Assembly (NCBI GenBank): GCA_002346535.1 | Contig: DDZZ01000009.1 | Coordinates: forward strand, 1 to 64,000 | From: Opitutales bacterium UBA2995 | GTDB taxonomy: Bacteria; Verrucomicrobiota; Verrucomicrobiia; Opitutales; UBA2995 | Direction of reading: 5' to 3' | DNA: 64,000 nt | Part shown: positions 34,706 through 43,858 of the stretch, in pieces | How positions within the stretch are numbered: the first letter of the stretch is position 1 | Layout: every line of letters starts with the position of its first letter | Notes under the pieces: model-generated | The model's input: the letters and a program-made list of their open reading frames with translations, nothing else | What the model was told of the DNA's origin: nothing | Databases searched by the model: none | Position numbers and translations under genes: made by a program

Positions 34706-37081
34706 TTATTTATTAAGAAATACCGGGCTTTGCACAACTGCGTGAATCAATGATCGGAAACCATAGTTTGAGGATTTAATTTTTTCGAGAATAACTTCCA
34801 TGTCTCTTCTATCGGCAAATTCTATACTAGCCCCAGTCGAGAATATGATGCATTTCTCAATCAGGTTATGAGCGATTTTTTCAGGATTATTTAATAGAAT
34901 CTGCTTAAATTCGTCAATATCGGCGAACGCTTGACCATCGGGAGTCACAAAGCTCGGGTCCACACTTGGTCCGTCCCACCATTTTCCTCTTTCTTTTACT
35001 GCACGGTAATTTTCGCGCCAGCCTCCAATGACATTGTAATTTTCCAGCGCGAATCCCGGCGGATCGATTTTAACGTGGCAAACTGCGCAGGATTGAATAT
35101 TTCGATGTTTGTCCAGCTGATCGCGAATCGATTGGGCGCCGCGGATATCGGGTTCGATGGCAGGAATATCATCCGGGGGTGGTAAGGTTTTTTCACCCAT
35201 GATGCGCTCCAGCATATACACCCCACGAATGACGGGCGATGTTGTAGTGCCATTGGCCGTAACTTTCAGGACACTACCATGGGTGATAAGACCCCCACGC
35301 CGATATTCTGGCTTGAGAGCGACTTTTTGAAACTCGGTTCCTCGTACGCCTTTGATTCCATAGTGGTGGGCAATGCGCTCATTGAGCATTGTGAAGTCAG
35401 AATCGACTACGTTTGTCACACTCAGATCTTCATTTATCATTTCCCGTAGGAAGGCGTGCGTCTCTCCCATCATAGCGTTTTTCAGGACCTCATCAAATTC
35501 CGGGTAAAGCTTCTGGTCCGGGGTCGTGAAATCGATTTCCTTCAGGTCCAACCATTGGTCGGAAAAGCGGCGAATAAAGGATTCCGATTTAGGGTCGTTA
35601 AGCATCCGATCAATTTGGCTACTCAACGTAGAAGATCGACTGAGTCGTTTCCGACGTGCCAGATTCAGCAGCTCATCATCGGGAAATGTACCCCAGAAAA
35701 AATAGCTAAGACGAGAAGCGATACTGTAGTCGTCCAATTTTCCAACAGGTTCGTTGAAATATAAAAAGCGTGGAGAACATAGAACGGCCCGATAACCTGC
35801 TCTAATTGCTTCCACTACTGGCAGCTTTTCTTCAATGACTTCAAATGCGACTTCCAAATAGGGACGTAATTCGGATTTACCAACGGGTTTACGAAATGCC
35901 CTGGTCGCAAAGGTTCGCATGAGCCGTTCAACGTCCCGTTTCGGATTTTTGCTTACTAATTGGCCGTCCTCAATTTTCATTCGACCAAAGAGTAGCTGTT
36001 GGAGTTCGGTTGGGTTTGGACCTTTGTAAATGCGTTCAATTTCTATTCTCTCTAGTGCGACTTTTGCGACCTTTGGGTCCTGAATAGCTTCGATGCTATG
36101 AGACCTGGCGGAGGTGCGGAGCAACGTGTGATCCATGGGCCGTATTTCGAGCATGTGTTCTTTTTCTATCCAGGCTTCAAAGGTATGTTCCTTGGATTCG
36201 TTTTGTGCCTCAAAGCTTCCGATCCAAAACATTGTGGGAGCATTGGCGTAGCACACCCCGCTTCTGACAGACGTCCATACGCCCCTGCCTTCGGGTGGAG
36301 TTACAGCATGGGCTTTTACGTGAATACGATACCATCCACTTTCCGGCACCTTCGTTGCGTGCATTCGTCCGTGGTATGTTTGAGTACTGGAAAAGACGAT
36401 GCCCGAATCATTCCAATGCCAAGGCCCGCGGTTGTTACCGATGCGTTTGTCAGGCTGATAAGCAAAATCAGCTGCGGCCAAGTTTTTGTACATAGGTACT
36501 ATCGTAGTCATTGCCCGGGTAAAAGCTTCGTCCAAGGCTGCGTCTGCTGCTTCCAAATATTTTTGTAGGAGATGATAGGATATCTGTTGAGCATCGGCTA
36601 CGTTGCTGAATCCGTCTTGAACTGGATCCTTCGGGATCAATTTGCGTAATGGTATATCGACTCCCACCAATCCTTGCAATGACTTCTCATATTCCTCACG
36701 ATTAAGGCGACGTGACCTTACTCGACCGATTTGTTTTTGCTGCCGAACAGATGCAGCAAACAAGACTTTCTCTAATTCCACTAAAAATTCTGCCCGTTCT
36801 TCTTCTTCCAGTAGCACGTCTTCTTTGGGTGGCATCTCGTAATTCATCACCCGGTCAAGCATGAGGATCCATTGATTCATGGAAGCGAGATCTGAAGAAT
36901 TGAATTTTGCGTTTACCAAATCAAGGCCACCCTCCTTGTCCACCTCGTTATGGCACTCAAAACAGTTCATGTCCATAAACTGGTGGACTGAATTCGGTAT
37001 CTGGTCCTTCGCTACAATTCCAGTATTAAAAATTAGAGCACTTCCCATTAAAAGGGTGATGGAATGAAGTACCAATCTCAT
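34706..37081 (-). CDS. DUF1592/DUF1588/DUF1585 planctomycete-type cytochrome
   Basis: A 791-residue secreted multihaem-like protein. After the signal peptide a first haem motif is seen (FMDMNCFECHNEVDKEGG, CFECH). The order of domains fits DUF1587, DUF1595, DUF1592, DUF1588 and DUF1585: RLNREEYEKSLQGLVGVDIP early, SYFFWGTFPDDELLNLA in the middle and RRGGLITHGSVLKVTANGT late. A second haem motif is CAVCHVKIDPPGFALENY near residue 660, matching the DUF1588 end. It forms an operon with the DUF1552 gene. These pairs are thought to carry electrons from extracytoplasmic oxidation of sugars. Confidence 0.92.
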   Translation of the reverse strand: MRLVLHSITLLMGSALIFNTGIVAKDQIPNSVHQFMDMNCFECHNEVDKEGGLDLVNAKFNSSDLASMNQWILMLDRVMNYEMPPKEDVLLEEEERAEFLVELEKVLFAASVRQQKQIGRVRSRRLNREEYEKSLQGLVGVDIPLRKLIPKDPVQDGFSNVADAQQISYHLLQKYLEAADAALDEAFTRAMTTIVPMYKNLAAADFAYQPDKRIGNNRGPWHWNDSGIVFSSTQTYHGRMHATKVPESGWYRIHVKAHAVTPPEGRGVWTSVRSGVCYANAPTMFWIGSFEAQNESKEHTFEAWIEKEHMLEIRPMDHTLLRTSARSHSIEAIQDPKVAKVALERIEIERIYKGPNPTELQQLLFGRMKIEDGQLVSKNPKRDVERLMRTFATRAFRKPVGKSELRPYLEVAFEVIEEKLPVVEAIRAGYRAVLCSPRFLYFNEPVGKLDDYSIASRLSYFFWGTFPDDELLNLARRKRLSRSSTLSSQIDRMLNDPKSESFIRRFSDQWLDLKEIDFTTPDQKLYPEFDEVLKNAMMGETHAFLREMINEDLSVTNVVDSDFTMLNERIAHHYGIKGVRGTEFQKVALKPEYRRGGLITHGSVLKVTANGTTTSPVIRGVYMLERIMGEKTLPPPDDIPAIEPDIRGAQSIRDQLDKHRNIQSCAVCHVKIDPPGFALENYNVIGGWRENYRAVKERGKWWDGPSVDPSFVTPDGQAFADIDEFKQILLNNPEKIAHNLIEKCIIFSTGASIEFADRRDMEVILEKIKSSNYGFRSLIHAVVQSPVFLNK

Positions 37082-37368
37082 TTATAATAATTGTCCTTTC
37101 AGGGGAAAAGTAACGGTTGAGATGCTAAAAATGGTAGAGAGAAAAGAAGAGATTGGAGCCTTTTCTTTCCTTCAGCGTTAAGAAATTTGGATAAATTGCA
37201 ATCTCCTTGTCGCTTTTTAAAGCTTTGCGGAATTCAGGTTTTATCAGTTCTAGAATTAGAAAATTAAATTTGCGAAAGCGGGTCACGACTTTTTCATTGA
37301 TCTTTTGGAAACGCGGTGAAATCTCCGTCTCGACAAATCGTTGTTCTTTCGCAAACTCTTTCACCACT

Positions 37369-38856
37369 ATGTCGAACCATACTTCTTCAAAGATATCCCG
37401 CCGTACATTCGGAAAAAAGACAGCATCCGCTGCATCTGCGGCCTTTGCTTTTCAATTTATCCCTTCTAGAGCCTGGGGCAATTTAACCAAGCCAACAATG
37501 GTCGGAATCGGATCCGGTGGTAAGGGCCGTTCGGACATCGCCAACAGCGAATTGGCCGGTTTTGACATCGTCGGACTGGTTGATGTGGTAGACGTAAAAA
37601 AGTTCGGAGCAAACAAAAAAAACAACCGTCGCGAAAATGTTTTGATTGAATCGAGGGAAGCCTATCCGGATGTCCCCTTCTGGACGGATTACCGTGAAAT
37701 GTTCGCCGACATGGGCGATAAGGTCGATGCCGTCACGGTGTCTACTCCCGATCACCACCATTTTCATGCCTCAGTCATGGCGATGCAGGCAGGCAAACAC
37801 GTATACTGCCAGAAGCCGTTGACTCATGGTATCTGGGAAGCACGGATGATGTCCGAGGTTGCTTCTCAAACGGGTGTAAAGACCCAGATGGGCAATCAAG
37901 CACATGCTGAAGATCATATGCGGCGATGCGTTGAACTGATTCGGTCGGGCATTATTGGTAAGGTTCGCGACGTTCATACCTGGACAAACCGTCCGATTTG
38001 GCCGCAAGGATTTGCCAATCCACCTCAAAAGCAAAAAGTCCCCAAATGGATAGATTGGAAGCAATGGGTCGGTCCAGCTGGTCACGTGGATTACAATGAA
38101 AACATAGCACCCTTCTCCTGGCGCGGTTGGTGGGAATACGGCACTGGAGCTCTGGGTGACATGGCCTGCCACATTATGGACATGCCTTACTGGGCTTTGA
38201 TGCCAGGTGCTCCCAAAAATGTAAAAGCTGAGCAAGCCGGAGCGACTGAGTTCTCGCCTCCAATCAATTCTAAAATTGTTTGGGAATTTGGTCCAAGCGA
38301 ACACACCCATAGTCGGGGTGTACGTTTTAATTGGTACGATGGCTATGTGGATGCTCATTTTGATCCTGAAATTTGGGCGCTTATAAAAGAGAGCGAAGAG
38401 TACAACCACCCGAGTCCGAGTATTTTGGATGGTCGACCATTCAATGAATACGGCTGTGTAGTCGTAGGCGAGGAGGGTAAAATGTTTTTCCACCGTCAAA
38501 ATAACAATTGGGTAGTGAACCCAACCAGCATAGTTGACGGATATTCATGGCCAGCCCAGTCCCTGCCAAGAGCCAGAGGTGATGACAAATACAAGAATCA
38601 CAATGAATGGTTCGATACAATTGCCGGGAAGCTCGTCAAAGGACAATCAAACTTTGAACTTGCCGGCCCCTTTACCGAAATGATTCTCCTAGGTGTATTG
38701 GCACAGCGGGTACCCAATGAGAATCTTGAATGGGACCATAAAAACATGGAGATCGTTGGACGTCCGGAACTCAAGAAATACATCCAGCGGGATTATACCA
38801 AGGATTGGGAGGCCGAGGTTTCCGGTGCTGGTAAAATTTCCTTCGCCGCTCTTTAG
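37369..38856 (+). CDS. Gfo/Idh/MocA-family oxidoreductase, Tat-exported
   Basis: A 495-residue oxidoreductase. The frame stays open 162 bases upstream, but ATG 37369 gives a normal twin-arginine signal (KISRRTFGKKTASAASAA). The nucleotide loop is MVGIGSGGKGRSD. The usual EKP motif is changed to QKP in GKHVYCQKPLTHGIWEA, so the catalytic Lys is kept while the Glu is Gln, as in many long PVC members. Blocks DMACHIMDMPYWALMPG and RAVWE-like KIVWEFGPSEHTHSRG follow. It is longer than the oxidoreductase at 381 and probably acts on a different sugar. It is followed by a hairpin terminator. Confidence 0.9.
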   Translation: MSNHTSSKISRRTFGKKTASAASAAFAFQFIPSRAWGNLTKPTMVGIGSGGKGRSDIANSELAGFDIVGLVDVVDVKKFGANKKNNRRENVLIESREAYPDVPFWTDYREMFADMGDKVDAVTVSTPDHHHFHASVMAMQAGKHVYCQKPLTHGIWEARMMSEVASQTGVKTQMGNQAHAEDHMRRCVELIRSGIIGKVRDVHTWTNRPIWPQGFANPPQKQKVPKWIDWKQWVGPAGHVDYNENIAPFSWRGWWEYGTGALGDMACHIMDMPYWALMPGAPKNVKAEQAGATEFSPPINSKIVWEFGPSEHTHSRGVRFNWYDGYVDAHFDPEIWALIKESEEYNHPSPSILDGRPFNEYGCVVVGEEGKMFFHRQNNNWVVNPTSIVDGYSWPAQSLPRARGDDKYKNHNEWFDTIAGKLVKGQSNFELAGPFTEMILLGVLAQRVPNENLEWDHKNMEIVGRPELKKYIQRDYTKDWEAEVSGAGKISFAAL

Positions 38857-38895
38857 ACGTCCACCGAGTTCAATTAACGACAAATCGAATTTTTG

Positions 38896-38926
38896 TAGGA
38901 TAGGAGCTTGCTCCTCTCCTATTTTT
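38896..38926 (+). terminator. Hairpin terminator after the oxidoreductase gene
   Basis: TAGGATAGGAGC and GCTCCTCTCCTA pair at 11 of 12 positions around a tight TT loop and are followed by five T. It lies 40 bases after the oxidoreductase stop. The sequence also resembles the widespread GTAGGAGC-TT-GCTCCTAC type of repeat, so a repeat may have been taken over as terminator. Confidence 0.7.
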
Positions 38927-38947
38927 AGGTGAACAGATCGCAGCTAA

Positions 38948-39290
38948 GTGTCCTCTGAAGCTTTTATTGCCAAACCGGGTGAGGACGCATACATTGGAGC
39001 TGAGTACTGCGTGATGGATAGAGTGTTGGAAATAGCTGCCAGGCAACCCTTCGAGACTCTTTTGCAATCGCGGTTAAATGAGTCATTAGGCCTGAAGCAC
39101 ACGACTTATTTCCCAAGCAATGAAAACGGAATATAGCAACCGGTTCTGTCAATGGAGGGATTTACAAAGCTACACCTCATTTTTCAGAACCGTCTAAACC
39201 GCCATTGATTGTAGGAAGCGTTTATATTCAACGGCCGGAGACTGTTCAATTTCCCTTCAGGCAGCCCTAACGCAAATCTGGACAGGTAAT
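38948..39290 (+). pseudogene. Decayed serine hydrolase of the beta-lactamase/esterase family
   Basis: A first frame (38948-39136) reads GAEYCVMDRVLEIAARQPFE and LLQSRLNESLGLKHTTYFPS, the standard segment after the active-site Tyr of class C beta-lactamase-like hydrolases (xYxVLGxIVExVxGxxFxxxLxxxIxxPLGMxxTxF). A frameshift leads to IATGSVNGGIYKATPHFSEP and SKPPL, which is the next family block (RLATGY...YxEP). The Ser-x-x-Lys part is missing. The last part (to about 39290) is too decayed to align by eye. I read it as a dead gene. Confidence 0.55.
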
Positions 39291-39475
39291 TCTCACGGAG
39301 GCTGAACTCTTTGCCACTTACACAACTCCTTACAGTGAAAGGAAGAACTACGCATAGGGGTGAAGTCAACTGAGAGCCCATGGAAAGGCTTTTGGTTTGA
39401 CGCACTCGAGAGCTTTGGCTACTAGTCGAGCTGTCTTTTATATCAATCATCAAAACGGAGTTTACTTGGCAATCC

Positions 39476-39553
39476 TGTATACATTGTGGAATTTGTATCA
39501 AAGCTTGCCCTATGGATGTGCTCAGTTTTGACAACGATGCACGTAAGGATAAA
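39476..39553 (+). pseudogene. 4Fe-4S ferredoxin motif fragment
   Basis: A frame within the same gap reads CIHCGICIKACPMDVLSFDN. The spacing C-x2-C-x2-C-x3-C-P is an exact 4Fe-4S ferredoxin motif, and the DVLSFDND tail is also ferredoxin-like. Neither a start nor a second cluster follows: the frame ends after 17 more codons without similarity. It may be a piece of a lost iron-sulfur protein or, less probably, chance. The remaining gap to the sulfatase at 39681 shows nothing else. Confidence 0.35.
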
Positions 39554-39680
39554 AGCAATACAACATCTACATCTCCTTGGGGATAACATCTCATGCAGAG
39601 GCACAATGCCGCATAGACGGGGTCACTCGGGGATGGACAGATGTTTCTAAAATGCTAGGCTTTCATTAGAATCTACGCAA

Positions 39681-41075
39681 ATGAAACACATTAGGATATT
39701 TCCAATTTTTGGGATCGGAAACCTAATTTTCCTTCTCATTTTATTAACTGCCTGTGGGGGGCAAAAATCGAACACTTCCATTTCACAGGAATCCACTAAA
39801 CCCAATATCATCTTTATTATGGCAGATGATTTGGGCTATGGTGATTTGGGCTCGTTTGGACAAAAGGTGATTCAAACGCCCAGTCTGGATAAAATGGCAA
39901 TTGAGGGGACTCGTTTTACCGATTGTTATGCGGGTTCAACGGTGTGCGCACCCTCACGTTCCGTGCTTATGACTGGGCTGCATACCGGTCACACCACAGT
40001 ACGCGGAAATTTTGGAAAGCATGGTGTAGTCGGCCTAGGTGGTGGAAATGGTCGCGTTCCTTTGGAGGCTGACGATGTAACTGTAGCCGAAGTTCTCAAA
40101 TCAGTAGGCTATGTTAACGGCATGACAGGTAAATGGGGACTTGGTGAGCCAGATACGACCGGCCATCCCAATGACCAGGGCTTCGACGAGTGGTTTGGCT
40201 ATCTAAACCAGCGCAAAGCCCATTCCTACTATCCGGATTTTATTTGGAGGAACAAGGAAAAGGTGGAATTTCCCGAAAATGCCGACGGAAAAAAAGTCAC
40301 CTATAGCCACGATTTGTTTACCGATTTTGCCCTCGATTTTGTGACACGTCACAAAGATGAGCCCTTCTTTCTCTATATTCCTTACACCATTCCGCATGCG
40401 CGGTATGAAATTCCAGTTACTGCTCCCTATACCGATGAGCCCTGGACAGACGACGAAAAGGTCCAGGCTGCAATGATTACACGAATGGATCGTCATATCG
40501 GTAGTCTCTTTCAATTACTCAAGGATTTGGAAATCGATGAAAATACAATCGTGTTTTTCTGCTCGGATAATGGAGCCGCCGAACGTTGGGAAGGCCGCTT
40601 TGATGCTTCGGGCATATTGCAGGGTCGCAAACGAGATATGTATGAAGGTGGAATTCGCACACCGATGATCGTTCGTTGGCCCGGAAAGGTAGCCGCGGGA
40701 GCGACTGACGACTTGGCTTGGTATTTTGCCGATGTCTTGCCAACACTCGCTGACCTCGCCGGTGCGGAATCACAAGACAATATCGATGGGGTCAGTGTTC
40801 TGCCGACGCTTCTCGGGAAGAGCCAGGATCTCTCTGATCGGTTCATGTATTGGGAGTTTCATGAAAGAACGTTCCAGCAAGCCATTCGGCAGGGGAAGTG
40901 GAAAGCTATTTGCTCAGGTTTAGGAGCTCCGCTTCAACTCTATGATTTATCGAAGGATATCTCCGAAAGTAACAATGTTGCTGATGAGAATCCTCAAATA
41001 GTCGCAGAGTTGGAATCCCTTCTGAAGACAGCGCGTAGCCCATCGAAAAACTGGCCTGTGGAAGGATTGGACTAG
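39681..41075 (+). CDS. S1-family sulfatase lipoprotein
   Basis: A 464-residue sulfatase with a lipoprotein signal (LLTAC, Cys25), so it is likely anchored in a membrane facing the periplasm. The first metal site is PNIIFIMADDLGYGDLG, and the modification motif CAPSR (Cys89, in TVCAPSRSVLMTGLHTGH) is canonical, so it should be active. Later blocks include FFCSDNGAAERWEG (second metal site) and GRKRDMYEGGIRTPMIVRWP. Similar to arylsulfatase A-like enzymes of the S1 family. It lies 45 bases before a second sulfatase gene on the same strand, and the two are probably one transcript acting on one sulfated glycan. Confidence 0.93.
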   Translation: MKHIRIFPIFGIGNLIFLLILLTACGGQKSNTSISQESTKPNIIFIMADDLGYGDLGSFGQKVIQTPSLDKMAIEGTRFTDCYAGSTVCAPSRSVLMTGLHTGHTTVRGNFGKHGVVGLGGGNGRVPLEADDVTVAEVLKSVGYVNGMTGKWGLGEPDTTGHPNDQGFDEWFGYLNQRKAHSYYPDFIWRNKEKVEFPENADGKKVTYSHDLFTDFALDFVTRHKDEPFFLYIPYTIPHARYEIPVTAPYTDEPWTDDEKVQAAMITRMDRHIGSLFQLLKDLEIDENTIVFFCSDNGAAERWEGRFDASGILQGRKRDMYEGGIRTPMIVRWPGKVAAGATDDLAWYFADVLPTLADLAGAESQDNIDGVSVLPTLLGKSQDLSDRFMYWEFHERTFQQAIRQGKWKAICSGLGAPLQLYDLSKDISESNNVADENPQIVAELESLLKTARSPSKNWPVEGLD

Positions 41076-41120
41076 ACAAAATACCTTGAGGCTAAACCAA
41101 ATTATTAAAAAATTCTTCTC

Positions 41121-42803
41121 ATGATTATGACGAATAATAGGTGTCCTTGGTTTGGGATTGTGGCCGCCAGCTTACTATTTCTTGTTACCGGTACATTTGC
41201 TCAAGGCAAACCCAACATCCTTTACGTCACCTTTGATGACATGAACGATTGGGTCGGGGTCCTAGGGGGGCACCCACAGATTCAGACTCCCCATATCGAT
41301 CGACTGGCCGAACGGGGTGTTCTTTTTACCAACGCCCATTGTGTGGTCCCTGCTTGTAGCGGATCACGGGCGGCTAATTGGACGGGATTAAACCCGGTGA
41401 ACAATCAGGTATACGGTAACGGACAGAGAATTGAGAGAACGATGCCTGATGCGGTAATGCTGCCCAAAGACTTGGAAAACCAGGGTTATGTCACTTTCGG
41501 AACAGGAAAACTTTTTCACGGCAACAATGAGGCCAGGTTTACCGAGTATGGCCCCACCTACAACAAGTGGTGGCCGATTACCTCTAAAGAGACCAAAATT
41601 TTAAAAAGCGCAATCCAGACGGGAGGTCCCTACGTCAAACACTACATTCCCAGGTTGGGTATTACTTTGCCCCTCAACAAAATGCCTCGCGATCGCAACA
41701 AAGGCTCTACAACCATTGAGTCTTTTGATTGGGGAATTATCGATCGTCCCGATGAAGAATTTACTGATACTCTTTGCGTAAACTACACCATTGAGAAACT
41801 CAATCAGAAATACGACAAACCTTTTTTCCTCGGACTCGGCATCTACAGGCCTCATCAGCCCCTTTGGGTGCCCAAGCGATTTCATGATCTTTATCCTTCC
41901 GAGTCTGTTCAACTACCGGAAATTTACCAGGGCGACCTGCGCGACGTTCCCGAAATTGCCCAGGGTTTCGGACGTTATGCGGTAACCAGCGGCTCTCACA
42001 AAACAACCGTTGAGTGGGGGCAATGGCGTAATGCGGTCAGTGCGTACATGGCGAGCATCAGTTATGCGGATGCGCAATTGGGAAGGGTACTTGAAGCTCT
42101 AGATGCCTCGCCATATGCCGACAATACTTTGATTGTGGTTTGGTCGGATCACGGTTGGCATTTGGGTGAAAAAGAACACTGGGGGAAATTTACAGGTTGG
42201 GAACCGTCTACGCGGGTCCCGTTGATTATTGTTCCACCCAAAAATGCACAACCACAGGGATTTAAACCCGGTACCCGAACCAATCTACCGGTAACCTTGC
42301 TAGATGTGTATCCCACAGTCATGGATGTTTTGGGTGCTAAAAAACGTAAGGACCTCGATGGGCACTCACTAGTCCCTCTCCTTATGAATCCAAATGCAGA
42401 GTGGGATCATCCTGCTATCACCGCGATCGGTCGAGGGACTTGGTCGATTCGCGATAGTCAGTGGCGCTTCATTCAATATTTCGACGGAACCAGGGAACTG
42501 TATGATTTGGAGAATGATCCGGAGGAGTGGAGAAATTTGGTTCAGGACAAGCAATTCATCGGTGTCGTGAAACGCTTATCGAAGCATCTACCTGTCGACA
42601 ATAACTGGAAGCACTTCGTGCGCTATGGAGAATTCAAAGCCATAGTCCCTACTGACGGATCGCCGATACTTCTCTACGGACCTGCGGAAAGTATAATCTA
42701 CGAATCGAAGGACGTTTCCAAGAAGTATCCGGATGTAGTGAAAAAGATCGAAGCCTACCTAAAAGAAAACAAAATTTCCCGACAAAGGGTGAATATTAAC
42801 TAA
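41121..42803 (+). CDS. Iduronate-2-sulfatase-like S1 sulfatase with unusual CSGSR motif
   Basis: Secreted 560-residue protein; signal peptide about 1-28 (ASLLFLVTGTFAQG). The fold start NILYVTFDDMNDWVGVLGGH and the downstream VWSDHGWHLGEKEHWGKFT block place it with iduronate-2-sulfatase-like S1 enzymes. The modification site reads VPACSGSRAANWTG: Cys79-Ser-Gly-Ser-Arg83, so the proline is Gly. Cys, second Ser and Arg are kept. An alternative start at the second Met (41127) would shorten it by two residues. It shares a transcript with the preceding sulfatase, and its stop overlaps the convergent SGNH gene. Confidence 0.9.
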   Translation: MIMTNNRCPWFGIVAASLLFLVTGTFAQGKPNILYVTFDDMNDWVGVLGGHPQIQTPHIDRLAERGVLFTNAHCVVPACSGSRAANWTGLNPVNNQVYGNGQRIERTMPDAVMLPKDLENQGYVTFGTGKLFHGNNEARFTEYGPTYNKWWPITSKETKILKSAIQTGGPYVKHYIPRLGITLPLNKMPRDRNKGSTTIESFDWGIIDRPDEEFTDTLCVNYTIEKLNQKYDKPFFLGLGIYRPHQPLWVPKRFHDLYPSESVQLPEIYQGDLRDVPEIAQGFGRYAVTSGSHKTTVEWGQWRNAVSAYMASISYADAQLGRVLEALDASPYADNTLIVVWSDHGWHLGEKEHWGKFTGWEPSTRVPLIIVPPKNAQPQGFKPGTRTNLPVTLLDVYPTVMDVLGAKKRKDLDGHSLVPLLMNPNAEWDHPAITAIGRGTWSIRDSQWRFIQYFDGTRELYDLENDPEEWRNLVQDKQFIGVVKRLSKHLPVDNNWKHFVRYGEFKAIVPTDGSPILLYGPAESIIYESKDVSKKYPDVVKKIEAYLKENKISRQRVNIN

Positions 42804-43801
42804 GGCTTATTTCGGCTATGGATCACGTTGGCTACGGCTTTAGCGAGTAGCTCGTGTCCAGATGCATTGGGGTGAACCCAATCTATAAAGAGTTGTTCTC
42901 CGGTTTTACTGCTGTATTCTTTAAATAGCTGGTGTGCGTTAACGTGAGCCAAGTCCCTGGTTTTGGCAACTTCCATTACGGTCGTTTGATACTCCTTTAA
43001 TATTGGGTACTTTGTCGCTGTTGGTTCAGGCAGAGGAGGGACGATGAGCACGATACTTTTGGAGCTGGCTTGGCATAAATCGATCATTGTTTCCAAGTTT
43101 TCTCGAAATGCTACAAGAGGTACACGCGGGCCATCGGGCGCTTCACCGGCTGCGATGCGTTCAAAGTCAATCGGATTTTGCCTTTGGAGCGTATTTCTTA
43201 TCAATTGTGCAATCCTGGTCTGAGCAAGGATTTTACCGCGCACGTGATCACTTTGCCTAACGGCAGGAAGGCCGTCATTCCAGGCACCACAATACAGTAT
43301 GGAAATATCCGGATTCCATTCTGAGACATGCTTTTCTATTAACAGGCGGTTTTGGTAGGTTGAGTAACCGACCATCGCCGCAAGGATGGGTTCGACTTCA
43401 AGGTCCGCATTTTCCTGCAATAATTTTTGTTTCAATTGGTGGGCGTAAGATTCTTCAAGTGAAACTCCTGCTCCAAATGTACAAGAATCACCGATACAGA
43501 CTAGTCTGACCGTGTTCTCATTCTTTTCACCTTCCGGAAGTTTGCCACGAAGGCCGAGGTAGTTGGCATCGGTCCCTGGAAACTCGGGATCCATTTTCCA
43601 GAAAAGTTCGTTGTCTGGAATCATCTGAGCTCCAAACTCGTTAAAGACTTCGTTCACTTTGAAATCCGGAGTTACAAAACGAAACTCGTTCGGTGATGCA
43701 GGTATGTCTAGAACATTCAGGGTTGCTTCGACTGCCAGTAGAGCCGATGCTATTGCAAACCCAATCAAGGTCCATTTTGCGGGATTCTTTGGTTGCTCCA
43801 T
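42800..43801 (-). CDS. Membrane-anchored SGNH/GDSL hydrolase
   Basis: A 333-residue protein with an N-terminal membrane segment (WTLIGFAIASALLAVEATL) and a periplasmic SGNH domain. The catalytic blocks are GDSCTFGAGVSLEESYAHQL (block I Ser), ILYCGAWNDG (block III Asn) and DWVHPNASGHELL (block V Asp and His). Relatives act as esterases or O-acetyl/acyl modifying enzymes on glycans or lipids. The gene follows a B12-radical SAM gene by 57 bases on the same strand, so the two may modify the same envelope molecule. Its stop codon overlaps the stop of the convergent sulfatase by two bases. Confidence 0.85.
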   Translation of the reverse strand: MEQPKNPAKWTLIGFAIASALLAVEATLNVLDIPASPNEFRFVTPDFKVNEVFNEFGAQMIPDNELFWKMDPEFPGTDANYLGLRGKLPEGEKNENTVRLVCIGDSCTFGAGVSLEESYAHQLKQKLLQENADLEVEPILAAMVGYSTYQNRLLIEKHVSEWNPDISILYCGAWNDGLPAVRQSDHVRGKILAQTRIAQLIRNTLQRQNPIDFERIAAGEAPDGPRVPLVAFRENLETMIDLCQASSKSIVLIVPPLPEPTATKYPILKEYQTTVMEVAKTRDLAHVNAHQLFKEYSSKTGEQLFIDWVHPNASGHELLAKAVANVIHSRNKP

Positions 43802-43858
43802 TTTTACCCAAAGATTTTCAAAAAATAGTTGGTTTCTTGGGAAACAATTTCCAAGAAA

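Noticed and set aside
37125..37367. 80-codon - strand frame upstream of the second Gfo/Idh oxidoreductase
   Set aside because: Lys/Phe/Glu-rich low-information composition and no family match; it sits in the leader of the divergent gene and is more likely noncoding.
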